Position numbers and translations under genes: made by a program. The notes under the pieces are model-generated. The model was not told where the DNA came from and did no database searches. It was given only the letters and a program-made list of their open reading frames with translations. Below are positions 46,046-54,451 of a DNA stretch of 64,000 nt, in pieces. The DNA is from Paraburkholderia ribeironis (GTDB lineage Bacteria > Pseudomonadota > Gammaproteobacteria > Burkholderiales > Burkholderiaceae): the NCBI RefSeq assembly GCF_900019265.1, contig NZ_CYGX02000060.1, forward strand, positions 1 through 64,000, read 5' to 3'. Within the stretch, counting starts at the first letter, position 1, and each line of letters begins with the position of its first letter.

Positions 46046-46194
46046 GTGGTGATGCGTGGGTGCGGCGTGGGTGCTGCCTCGTCATGTCCGGGCGATACCT
46101 GTGTGCCGACCAGCCGCCGCCCGTGTGCAACAACCAGGACCACCCCAGGACCAACCCGCGACCAACCCACATTCAGCTGGCCGCGCCGCGCCTG

Positions 46195-47379
46195 TCAGAT
46201 CCGCTCGAAGATCGCCGCGATGCCCTGGCCGCCGCCGATACACATCGTGACCAGCGCGTAGCGACCGCCGATCCGCTGCAATTCGTACAGCGCCTTGACC
46301 GTGATCAGCGCGCCGGTCGCGCCAATCGGATGGCCGAGCGAAATGCCCGAGCCGTTCGGATTGACCTTGGCTGGATCGAAGCCAAGTTCCTTGCTGACCG
46401 CGCAGGCCTGCGCGGCGAACGCTTCGTTGGCCTCGATCACGTCGAGATCGGCGACCGTCAGACCCGCCCGCTCGAGCGCCTTGCGCGATGCCGGTACCGG
46501 ACCAATGCCCATGTACGCCGGATCGACGCCGGCATGCGCGTACGACACCAGCCGCGCGAGCGGCTTCACGCCGCGCTGTTCGGCGACGCTGCGTGCCATC
46601 AACACGACCGCGGCGGCGGCGTCGTTGATGCCCGACGCGTTGCCGGCCGTCACCGTGCCGTTCTCCTTCGCGAACACTGGCTTGAGCTTCGAGAAGTCTT
46701 CCGCCGAAGCGTTCATGCGCGCGTGTTCGTCGGTATCGAAGACGACGTCGCCCTTCTTCGACGCAATCGTGATCGGCAGGATCTGGTCCTTGAAGTAGCC
46801 GTTCGTGATCGCGTTGGCCGCGCGGCGATGCGATTCGAGCGCGAGCGCGTCTTGTGCTTCGCGCGAGATGTCGTATTTGCGCGCGACGTTCTCGGCGGTC
46901 ACACCCATGTGGATCGACTGGAACGGGTCGTTCAGCGCGCCGACCATCATGTCGACGAGGCGCGCGTCGCCCATGCGCTGACCGAAGCGCGCGGCGGGCA
47001 CCGAGTAAGGCGCGCGGCTCATGTTTTCGGCGCCGCCGCCGAGCGCGATGTCGGCGTCGCCGAGCAGCACGCTTTGCGCGGCCGACACGATCGCCTGCAA
47101 GCCCGAGCCGCACAGGCGGTTCACGGTCAGCGCGGGCGTGTGCTGCGCGACGCCGCCGTTGATCGCGGCCACCCGCGCCAGATACATGTCTTTCGGTTCG
47201 GTGTGCACGACGTTGCCGAACACCACGTGACCGACTTCATCGCCCGACACATTGGCACGCGCCAGCGCTTCACGCACTACGCGTGCGCCCAGATCGGTCG
47301 GCGAAAAATCCTTCAGGCTGCCGCCGAAATCACCAATTGCGGTACGCACACCGCTTACCACCACTACGTCCCTGTCCAT
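46195..47379 (-). CDS. bktB: BktB-type beta-ketothiolase
   Basis: Condenses acyl-CoA with acetyl-CoA and, in Ralstonia, accepts propionyl-CoA, supplying 3-hydroxyvalerate units for polyhydroxyalkanoate. The 394-residue product begins MDRDVVVVSGVRTAIGDFGG. The active-site Cys is in TVNRLCGSGLQAIV, His in LGHPIGATGALI, and the second Cys in VTMCIGGGQGIA. I recall it as very close to Ralstonia BktB across the whole length. It is not in the pha cluster, which lies 4 kb away on the same strand with its own thiolase. The 3' end is preceded on this strand by kdgK, 76 bases upstream. Confidence 0.9.
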   Translation of the reverse strand: MDRDVVVVSGVRTAIGDFGGSLKDFSPTDLGARVVREALARANVSGDEVGHVVFGNVVHTEPKDMYLARVAAINGGVAQHTPALTVNRLCGSGLQAIVSAAQSVLLGDADIALGGGAENMSRAPYSVPAARFGQRMGDARLVDMMVGALNDPFQSIHMGVTAENVARKYDISREAQDALALESHRRAANAITNGYFKDQILPITIASKKGDVVFDTDEHARMNASAEDFSKLKPVFAKENGTVTAGNASGINDAAAAVVLMARSVAEQRGVKPLARLVSYAHAGVDPAYMGIGPVPASRKALERAGLTVADLDVIEANEAFAAQACAVSKELGFDPAKVNPNGSGISLGHPIGATGALITVKALYELQRIGGRYALVTMCIGGGQGIAAIFERI

Positions 47380-47455
47380 CGCTCGCTCCTCTCTTTCGGT
47401 CTCTCTGAAGATGATGATCTTGCCTTGGCGGGCCGCGCATTGCAGCGCGTGATGT

Positions 47456-48406
47456 TCAGCCGGCCAGCAGCCGTTCGACTGTCGCACGCGCAGGAATCGG
47501 CGCCACCGCGCCGTAACCCTGCGTCGACAGCGCCGCGGCAATATTTGCATAACGCGCCGCGGCAAATGGATCGTCGCCCGCGACGATGCGCGCGATGAAC
47601 GCGCCGCCGAAACAGTCTCCCGCGCCGGTTGCATCGACCGCATCGACGACGTGACCCGGCACGACGCGACGCTCGTGCGGCGTCGCGATGTACGAACCTT
47701 CCTTGCCGAGCTTCAGCGCGACCACGCGCGGACCGTGCGACAGCAGGAAGTCGACGATCTCGTCACGGCCGGTCAAGCCGGTGAGTTCGGTGACATCGTC
47801 CCAGCTCGGCAGGCAGATGTCGGTCTGGCGAATCGCTTCGAGCATCACCGCGCGGGCCCGCGCGAGCGGCCACAGCTTCAGGCGCAGGTTGGTGTCGAAG
47901 CTCACTTGCACGCCGTTGGCGCGTGCATGCGCGATGGCTTCGAGCGCGGCGTCGCAGGCACTCAGGCTGATCGCGAGACTGATGCCCGACAGGTGCACGA
48001 CGCGCGCCGCCGCGATCGCGTCGCGCGGCAGATCGTGCGGCGCGTAGCGGCTCGCCGCCGAGCCGGCGCGCAGATAGTCGAATGCGTGGCCGCTCGGGCC
48101 GTGCGAGACGAAATAGACGCCCGTGGGCGCGTGCGGATCGACGCGCACGAGCGACGTGTCCACCTGCTCGCGCTCCCACAGATCGATCAGCAGACGCCCG
48201 AAATGATCCGCGCCGACCGCCGACACGAAGCCGGTGCGCGCGCCTTGCCGCGCCGCCGCGATACAGAAGTTCGACGTGTCGCCGCCGAAGCCCTGCAGAT
48301 AGTTCGGCTGGTCTTTCGCCGACTGGTTGAATTCGATCATCGCCTCGCCGAGCGCGAGGATTTCCGCGGGCTGGACTGGCTGCCCGGCGCCCATGCTCAC
48401 TGTCAT
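47456..48406 (-). CDS. kdgK: PfkB-family sugar kinase, probably 2-dehydro-3-deoxygluconokinase
   Basis: Likely phosphorylates 2-keto-3-deoxygluconate in a branched Entner-Doudoroff route. The 316-residue product has GEAMIEFNQ near the start, the first ribokinase motif FGGDTSNFCIAAARQG, and the second with the catalytic base Asp in VDATGAGDCFGGAF. The start MIEFN and GDTSN match the KdgK group rather than fructokinases. The ATG lies 3 bases after the rimO stop, so it is translationally coupled to a gene with an unrelated function. Specificity is inferred. Confidence 0.85.
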   Translation of the reverse strand: MTVSMGAGQPVQPAEILALGEAMIEFNQSAKDQPNYLQGFGGDTSNFCIAAARQGARTGFVSAVGADHFGRLLIDLWEREQVDTSLVRVDPHAPTGVYFVSHGPSGHAFDYLRAGSAASRYAPHDLPRDAIAAARVVHLSGISLAISLSACDAALEAIAHARANGVQVSFDTNLRLKLWPLARARAVMLEAIRQTDICLPSWDDVTELTGLTGRDEIVDFLLSHGPRVVALKLGKEGSYIATPHERRVVPGHVVDAVDATGAGDCFGGAFIARIVAGDDPFAAARYANIAAALSTQGYGAVAPIPARATVERLLAG

Positions 48407-48409
48407 CGA

Positions 48410-49795
48410 TCAGACCTCGCCCCACAGATCGTGGCCGTCGGCGCCGGTGATCTTCACCGACACGAAATCGCCGACCTTGTAGCGTTTGGATGCCTTGGTG
48501 GCCGGCGCGATATAGACGACGCCGTCGATCTCCGGCGCATCCGCCGCGGTGCGGCCAATGCCGCCGTCGACGTTGATCTCGTCGACCAGCACTTTCAGCG
48601 TCTTGCCGACCTTCTTCGCGATACGTTTGGCCGACGCCTGCTCGGCCACTTCCATGAAGCGCGCACGGCGCTCTTCGCGCACCTCGTCGGGCAGCGCGCC
48701 GTCGAGTTCATTGGCACTCGCGCCTTCGACCGGCGAGTACGCAAAACAGCCAACCCGATCCAGCTCCGCCTCGCGGATGAAATCGAGCAGCGTCTGGAAC
48801 TGTTCTTCGGTCTCGCCCGGGAAGCCGGCGATGAACGTGCTGCGGATCGTCAGATCCGGGCACATCTCGCGCCACGCCTTCACACGCTCCATCACCTTCT
48901 CGGCGTTGGCCGGGCGCTTCATGCGCTTGAGCACTTCGGGATGCGCGTGCTGGAACGGCACGTCGAGGTATGGCAGCACGTGGCCCTTGTACGGACCCAC
49001 GGCCATCATCGGAATCACTTCATCGACGCTCGGATACGGATACACGTAATGCAGACGCACCCACGCGCCATACTGCGCGGCGAGTTCGCCGAGCGCGCCG
49101 ACCAGATCGGTCATGCGCGTCTTGATCGGCTTGCCGTTCCAGAAACCCGTGCGATATTTGACGTCGACGCCGTACGCGCTGGTGTCCTGCGAGATCACCA
49201 GCAATTCCTTCACGCCGGACTTGAAGAGGTTTTCCGCTTCGAGCATCACTTCGGCAACCGGACGCGACACGAGGTCGCCGCGCATCGACGGGATGATGCA
49301 GAACGTGCAGCGGTGGTTGCAGCCTTCCGAAATCTTCAGATACGCGTAGTGGCGCGGCGTGAGCTTCACGCCCGCGGCGGGCACCAGATCGACGAACGGA
49401 TCGTGCGGCTTGGGCAGATGCGTATGCACGTGCTGCATCACTTCGCCGACCGCGTGCGGGCCGGTCACGGCCAAGACCTTCGGGTGCACCTCTTCGATCA
49501 GCCCCGAGCCGCTCGTGCTCTTCTTCGCGCCGAGGCAGCCGGTGACGATCACCTTGCCGTTTTCGTTGAGCGCTTCGCCGATCGCGTCGAGACTCTCCTG
49601 CACCGCTTCGTCGATGAAGCCGCAGGTGTTGACGACCACGAGGTCCGCGCCGTCGTACGTGCCGGAAATCTCGTAACCTTCGGCGCGCAGCTGGGTGATG
49701 ATCTGCTCGGAGTCGACCAGGGCTTTCGGGCAGCCAAGTGAAACAAAGCCGACCTTCGGCGCGGCATTCGGAGCAATCGTGGGGGTGGCAGACAT
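48410..49795 (-). CDS. rimO: RimO, ribosomal protein S12 methylthiotransferase
   Basis: Radical-SAM enzyme that adds a methylthio group to an aspartate of ribosomal protein S12. The 461-residue product has the N-terminal UPF0004 domain with VGFVSLGCPKALVDSE, the radical-SAM cysteines in KISEGCNHRCTFCIIPSMRG, and the C-terminal TRAM domain (GKTLKVLVDEI). The domain order is complete and the cysteines of the second iron-sulphur cluster are present (LGCPK, VVNTCGFID, GCLG). It is followed directly by kdgK. Confidence 0.96.
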   Translation of the reverse strand: MSATPTIAPNAAPKVGFVSLGCPKALVDSEQIITQLRAEGYEISGTYDGADLVVVNTCGFIDEAVQESLDAIGEALNENGKVIVTGCLGAKKSTSGSGLIEEVHPKVLAVTGPHAVGEVMQHVHTHLPKPHDPFVDLVPAAGVKLTPRHYAYLKISEGCNHRCTFCIIPSMRGDLVSRPVAEVMLEAENLFKSGVKELLVISQDTSAYGVDVKYRTGFWNGKPIKTRMTDLVGALGELAAQYGAWVRLHYVYPYPSVDEVIPMMAVGPYKGHVLPYLDVPFQHAHPEVLKRMKRPANAEKVMERVKAWREMCPDLTIRSTFIAGFPGETEEQFQTLLDFIREAELDRVGCFAYSPVEGASANELDGALPDEVREERRARFMEVAEQASAKRIAKKVGKTLKVLVDEINVDGGIGRTAADAPEIDGVVYIAPATKASKRYKVGDFVSVKITGADGHDLWGEV

Positions 49796-49875
49796 GGGAA
49801 CCGCTTGAAGACGTTAAACGTTGAATTGTAGCGGTTCGTCATCGCCGCCGCTCGTAAGTCTTTGAATTTTAGCCT

Positions 49876-50898
49876 TCAACCAGCCGTGACCGGTGCCGGA
49901 TCGGGTCGTCCGACACTCGCCGATCGACGCCCGCGGATCGATTCGCCAGACCGCAGCGCGCGCTCGATCACGTCGAGAATTTCGCGCGAATCCTGCAGGC
50001 GGCGAATCGCTCCATGCAGGTCGGCCGCCTGCGCCCAGGTCCGCTGCAGATAGCTTAGCCACTTCTTGACGCGGCCGTGCTCGTGGCGAGAGGTAGCGCG
50101 GGCCTGCAACTGCCGCAGATAACCGGCGAGCTGACCGAGCACCCGTTGCCATTCTTCGTCGGACGGGCAACGGTCCATCAGTCCCCGTATTCGCAACGCA
50201 AGAAATGGATCGGATACCGCGCCGCGTCCCAGCATCACGTCCGCACAGCCGCTGACCGCCCGGCATCGCTCCCAGTCCGCCACCGTCCAGACTTCGCCGT
50301 TCGCGATGACCGGCACCTGCACGGCCGCATCGATACGCGCAATCCATTCCCAGTGGGCCGGCGGCCGGTAGCCGTGATCGCGTGTCCTCGCATGCACGAC
50401 GAGCGACGCCGCGCCGCCTTCCGCGAGCGCCACCGCGCAATCGAGCGCCCGCGAGGTGTCCGACACGCCCAGGCGCATCTTGGCGGTCACGGCGATGCTC
50501 GCCGGCACTGCGGCGCGCACCGCCGAAACGATCCGGTTCAACTGTTCCGGGTCCGCCAGCAGCATCGCCCCGCCGCCGTGCTGATTGACGATTTTGGCGG
50601 GACAGCCGAAGTTCAGGTCGATGCCATGCGGCGACAAGCTGGCCGCATAGGCGGCATTGCGTGCCATCCATTCGGGATCGCTGCCGAGCAGCTGGATCAC
50701 CATCGGCGTGCCGCTGGCGGTCAAGCTCCCTTGCAGGACCTCGGGCGCCTCCCGCTCGTAGACGCGCGCCGGCAACAGCGAACCCGTCACGCGGACGAAC
50801 TCGGACACACATCCGTCGAATCCGCCCGTGCGAGTCAGCACGTCGCGCAATACGTAGTCCGCAAGCCCCTCCATCGGGGCAAGAAACAGCCGGCTCAT
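49876..50898 (-). CDS. dusC: DusC-type tRNA-dihydrouridine synthase
   Basis: Flavin enzyme that reduces uridine to dihydrouridine in the tRNA D-loop. The 340-residue product has LAPMEGLADYVLRDVL at the start, the catalytic Cys in IDLNFGCPAKIVNQHGGGAML, KMRLGVSDTSRA, and HARTRDHGYRPPAHWEWI, followed by the FMN phosphate loop VPVIANGEVW and ADVMLGRGAVSDPF. The short N-terminal segment and the GYRPPAHW motif point to the DusC (U16) subgroup. It lies 80 bases upstream of rimO on the same strand. Confidence 0.93.
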   Translation of the reverse strand: MSRLFLAPMEGLADYVLRDVLTRTGGFDGCVSEFVRVTGSLLPARVYEREAPEVLQGSLTASGTPMVIQLLGSDPEWMARNAAYAASLSPHGIDLNFGCPAKIVNQHGGGAMLLADPEQLNRIVSAVRAAVPASIAVTAKMRLGVSDTSRALDCAVALAEGGAASLVVHARTRDHGYRPPAHWEWIARIDAAVQVPVIANGEVWTVADWERCRAVSGCADVMLGRGAVSDPFLALRIRGLMDRCPSDEEWQRVLGQLAGYLRQLQARATSRHEHGRVKKWLSYLQRTWAQAADLHGAIRRLQDSREILDVIERALRSGESIRGRRSASVGRPDPAPVTAG

Positions 50899-51421
50899 GC
50901 AGAAGTCCGCTTATACGGTCCGACGATCGGCAGCAGCCAGGCGGTCTGGCCTTCGACGTCGAAGAGGCAGGAGCGGCTGGAGCAATGAGGAGATGAACTG
51001 CAACTTGAGGCAAGCCCGGCGAATGGCGGCGATGATGACGACAATGGGGAAAGAGGCGATAAGGATTCGAGCAGGACTCAAGCGGGACTCAAGCAGGCTC
51101 GAGTCTCAAGGTCGATGAAATGAAAAACCAGCCGCGCAAGACGACATCCGTCGAAGACATCCTGCGCGCGGAATGCGCAATTGTACCGCGCCCAGTCATG
51201 CGCCCGAAGGACGGACGAGGACGATCGTGAGAGCGCCGTGACAGTCGTGCCGCACGCCCGTTATGCACCGACGACATCCGCGCCCGCCAGGCATTGAAGC
51301 CTCACGCGCCCCATCGACGGCGAGCGCAGCGCGCGATGCGCGCGTCGCCGCAGCGCCGGCGCCACCAGCAGACCGTACCGCGGTTGCCAGCTGCAATCCG
51401 CGCTATCCACCGGCTGCGCCG
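50899..51421. other. Intergenic region between dusC and phaR
   Basis: A 523-base gap between dusC and phaR, both minus strand. No open frame here has a ribosome-binding site and protein-like composition. Imperfect 11-bp direct repeats (CAGGACTCAAG, CGGGACTCAAG) occur near 51069-51110. No terminator was found after phaR. Confidence 0.5.
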
Positions 51422-52048
51422 CTACTTCTTCTCCGGCTCCGGATTGGTCTGCGGCGTGTCCGGCGTGTTGGTGGCATTGGTGGCGTTGGTGGCGTTGACT
51501 GCGCCACCGGGCGTAAACGGGAAGGTGGCGAACATGTTCTTCGCCTGGTTCTGCATCTGCTCCTGCATCTGCACGAACATGTTCTTCGACTGCTCGATAT
51601 AGCTGGTCATCATGCCCTGCATCATCGGCGCCTGCATGTTCATGAATTGCGACCAGATTTCCGGATTCATTGCCTTGCCTTCGTACAGATTCTTCGACTG
51701 GTCGGCAAGCTTCGCCTGAATGTCGATGAAGGCCTGGATGTTCTTCTCCAGATACGTGCCCATCATCCCCTGCATCGCATGGCCGTAGAAACGGATGATC
51801 TGCGAGAGCATCGATGACGAGAACATCGGCAAACCGCCGCTCTCCTCTTCAAGAATGATCTGCAACAGGATGGCACGCGTCAGGTCCTCGTTGCTCTTCG
51901 CATCGATGACCTTGAAATCCTCCTGATCCAGCACGAGCTGTTTGACATCCGTCAGCGTGATGTACGTGCTTGTCTCTGTATCGTAGAGCCGACGATTCGG
52001 ATATTTCTTGATCAGTCGTTCGGCTGCTTTCTTTGTAGTAGTAGTCAT
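51422..52048 (-). CDS. phaR: PhaR, polyhydroxyalkanoate synthesis repressor
   Basis: DNA- and PHB-granule-binding repressor that controls phasin and PHB synthesis genes. The 208-residue product begins MTTTTKKAAERLIKKYPNRRLYDTETSTYITL, the PHB/PHA accumulation regulator DNA-binding domain. The second domain has FYGHAMQGMMGTYLEKNI and a methionine/glutamine-rich region (MQEQMQNQAKNM). Three NAT units near the C-terminus are encoded by a 9-bp repeat. I chose the ATG at 52048 because AAGGG lies upstream. It is the last gene of phaC-phaA-phaB-phaR. Confidence 0.95.
   Translation of the reverse strand: MTTTTKKAAERLIKKYPNRRLYDTETSTYITLTDVKQLVLDQEDFKVIDAKSNEDLTRAILLQIILEEESGGLPMFSSSMLSQIIRFYGHAMQGMMGTYLEKNIQAFIDIQAKLADQSKNLYEGKAMNPEIWSQFMNMQAPMMQGMMTSYIEQSKNMFVQMQEQMQNQAKNMFATFPFTPGGAVNATNATNATNTPDTPQTNPEPEKK
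51467..51502 (-). repeat. 9-bp tandem repeat in phaR
   Basis: GTTGGTGGC, ATTGGTGGC and GTTGGTGGC, followed by a partial fourth unit (51467-51502), encode (NAT)3-N near the C-terminus of PhaR on the minus strand. Confidence 0.75.
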
Positions 52049-52182
52049 GTAACGCCCTTGAGCGCGAGTTGAGCGCAGAAACGGCGTCATGCCGGTTGTG
52101 CAATCGGGCCATTGCGCAACCGCGACGCCGCCGGAACCATCTGAGCCGAGGCGCGCCGCCTCGTGAGTGGCGCGCCGGTGAC

Positions 52183-52923
52183 TCAGCCCATATGCAAACC
52201 ACCGTTCAGCGAAAAATCAGCGCCCGTAGAGAAACCCGATTCGTCCGACGCGAGCCATGCCACAATCGACCCGATTTCGTCGGGCTGACCGAGGCGGCGC
52301 ACCGGAATGGTTGCAACGATCTTTTCCAGCACGTCGGGACGGATCGACTTGACCATGTCCGTGCCGATGTACCCCGGTGACACGGTATTGACTGTCACGC
52401 CCTTGGTAGCCACTTCCTGCGCGAGCGACATCGTGAAGCCGTGGATGCCGGCCTTCGCGGTCGAGTAGTTGGTCTGGCCGAACTGCCCCTTCTGGCCGTT
52501 GACCGACGAGATGTTGATGACGCGGCCCCAGCCACGCTCGACCATGCCGTCGATCACCTGCTTGGTGACGTTGAAGAGGCTGGTCAGATTGGTGTCGATC
52601 ACCGCGGTCCAGTCTTCATGCGTCATCTTGCGGAACACGACGTCGCGCGTAATGCCGGCGTTGTTCACCAGCACGTCGATCTCGCCGACTTCGGCCTTGA
52701 CCTTTTCGAACGCGGTCTTGGTCGACTCCCAATCGCCGACGTTGCCTTCGGACGCGATGAAATCGAAACCCAGCGCCTTCTGCTCGTCGAGCCACTTCAC
52801 GCGGCGCGGCGAATTCGGCCCGCAGCCCGCGATCACCTTGAAGCCCTCTTTGTGCAGCCGCTGGCAAATGCTCGTGCCGATGCCACCCATCCCGCCCGTT
52901 ACATAAGCAATTCGCTGTGTCAT
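52183..52923 (-). CDS. phaB: PhaB, acetoacetyl-CoA reductase
   Basis: NADPH-dependent reduction of acetoacetyl-CoA to (R)-3-hydroxybutyryl-CoA, the PHB monomer. The 246-residue short-chain dehydrogenase has nucleotide-binding VTGGMGGIGTSICQRL, NNAGITRDVVFRKMT, the catalytic Ser in INISSVNGQKGQFGQ and YSTAKAG with the Tyr/Lys pair, and a C-terminal GADFSLNGGLHMG. It lies 219 bases downstream of phaA and 134 bases upstream of phaR. Confidence 0.97.
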   Translation of the reverse strand: MTQRIAYVTGGMGGIGTSICQRLHKEGFKVIAGCGPNSPRRVKWLDEQKALGFDFIASEGNVGDWESTKTAFEKVKAEVGEIDVLVNNAGITRDVVFRKMTHEDWTAVIDTNLTSLFNVTKQVIDGMVERGWGRVINISSVNGQKGQFGQTNYSTAKAGIHGFTMSLAQEVATKGVTVNTVSPGYIGTDMVKSIRPDVLEKIVATIPVRRLGQPDEIGSIVAWLASDESGFSTGADFSLNGGLHMG

Positions 52924-53142
52924 ACGTACACTCCGTTATCATTTTCGAGGCGCCGACTGGCTGCCTCTTCCCTCTTCCCTCGCCTGATGCATTCTTTCCG
53001 CTACCGCCGGCCGACCGGCCGCCGAGGCCACCGAAGCCAAGGTTAAGCGCGCGCCACCTGCTTCGACGCAACGCGCGGCAACCCTGGAACGGCCTTGGCG
53101 TCCGACGCCCGGCTGGGCCGGATCAGCGCGGCGTGCCTCAGA

Positions 53143-54324
53143 TCAGACGCGCTCGACTGCCAGCGCGACACCCATCCCGCCGCCGATGCACAGCGACGCC
53201 AGACCCTTCTTCGCATCGCGCTTTTGCATTTCGTACAGCAGCGTGACGAGAATCCGGCAACCGGACGCGCCGATCGGATGGCCGATGGCGATCGCGCCGC
53301 CATTCACGTTGATCTTCGACGTATCCCAGCCCATCTGCTTATGCACGGCGAGCGCCTGCGCGGCAAACGCTTCGTTGATTTCCATCAGGTCGAGATCGGC
53401 CGCCGTCCAGCCCGCGCGCTCGAGACAACGCCGCGAAGCCGGCACCGGGCCCATGCCCATCACCTTCGGATCGACACCGGCGTTGGCGTAAGCCTTGATG
53501 CGTGCGAGCGGCGTGAGCCCGAGCGCTTCTGCCTTCTTCGCCGACATCACCACCACGGCCGCCGCGCCATCGTTCAGGCCCGACGCGTTGGCCGCCGTGA
53601 CCGTGCCTTCCTTCGAGAACGCCGGCTTCAGGCCTGCCAGCGCTTCTGCCGTCACGCCGTGACGCACGAACTCGTCGGTGACGAATCGCAGCGGCTCGCC
53701 CTTGCGTTGCGGGATCTCGATCGGCACGATTTCGTCGTCGAAACGGCCCGACTTCTGCGCGGCTTCCGCCTTGTTCTGCGACAACGCCGCGAACGCGTCC
53801 TGCTGCTCGCGCGTGATGCCGTATTCCTTCGCGACGTTTTCCGCCGTCACGCCCATGTGATAGTGGTTGTAGACGTCCCACAGGCCGTCGTGGATCATCG
53901 AGTCGATCAGCTTCACGTCGCCCATGCGGAAGCCGTCGCGCGAGCCCGGCAGCACGTGCGGCGCGGCGCTCATGTTTTCCTGGCCACCGGCGATCACGAT
54001 CTCCGCGTCGCCCGCGATGATTGCATTGGCCGCCAGCATGACGGCCTTCAGACCGGAACCGCACACCTTGTTGATCGTCATGCCGGGCACCGCCGCGGGC
54101 AACCCTGCCTTGATCAGCGATTGACGCGCCGGATTCTGGCCGGAGCCTGCCGTCAGCACCTGACCCAGGATCACTTCGCTCACCTGCTCCGGCTTCAGTC
54201 CGGCCCGATCGAGCACGCTGCGGATCACCGCTGCGCCGAGTTCGGGCGCGGCGATTTTCGCCAGCGACCCACCAAATTTGCCTACTGCCGTACGGGCGGC
54301 CGATACGATTACAACATCAGTCAT
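53143..54324 (-). CDS. phaA: PhaA, acetyl-CoA acetyltransferase
   Basis: Condenses two acetyl-CoA to acetoacetyl-CoA, the first PHB step. The 393-residue product has the active-site Cys in TINKVCGSGLKAVM, His in IAIGHPIGASGCR, and the second Cys in LCIGGGMGVALA. I chose the ATG at 54324, which has GGAGGA 9 bases upstream, over one 6 bases earlier. It lies 127 bases after phaC. The second thiolase in the window, BktB type, is a distinct gene. Confidence 0.97.
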   Translation of the reverse strand: MTDVVIVSAARTAVGKFGGSLAKIAAPELGAAVIRSVLDRAGLKPEQVSEVILGQVLTAGSGQNPARQSLIKAGLPAAVPGMTINKVCGSGLKAVMLAANAIIAGDAEIVIAGGQENMSAAPHVLPGSRDGFRMGDVKLIDSMIHDGLWDVYNHYHMGVTAENVAKEYGITREQQDAFAALSQNKAEAAQKSGRFDDEIVPIEIPQRKGEPLRFVTDEFVRHGVTAEALAGLKPAFSKEGTVTAANASGLNDGAAAVVVMSAKKAEALGLTPLARIKAYANAGVDPKVMGMGPVPASRRCLERAGWTAADLDLMEINEAFAAQALAVHKQMGWDTSKINVNGGAIAIGHPIGASGCRILVTLLYEMQKRDAKKGLASLCIGGGMGVALAVERV

Positions 54325-54451
54325 TTCCATATCCTCCGGGCATGTCGGCCGATTGCGCCGCAGCCCGTCAAGTTAAAAAAATCGTTGCTCTTGCGCCCTT
54401 GCTCAACCAGACACTCACACTACCCAATAGCGCGCCGTCAAGCGCGTCGCC

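Noticed and set aside
47651..49741. A 696-codon open frame opposite kdgK and rimO
   Set aside because: It spans two well-supported genes on the other strand and has shadow composition.
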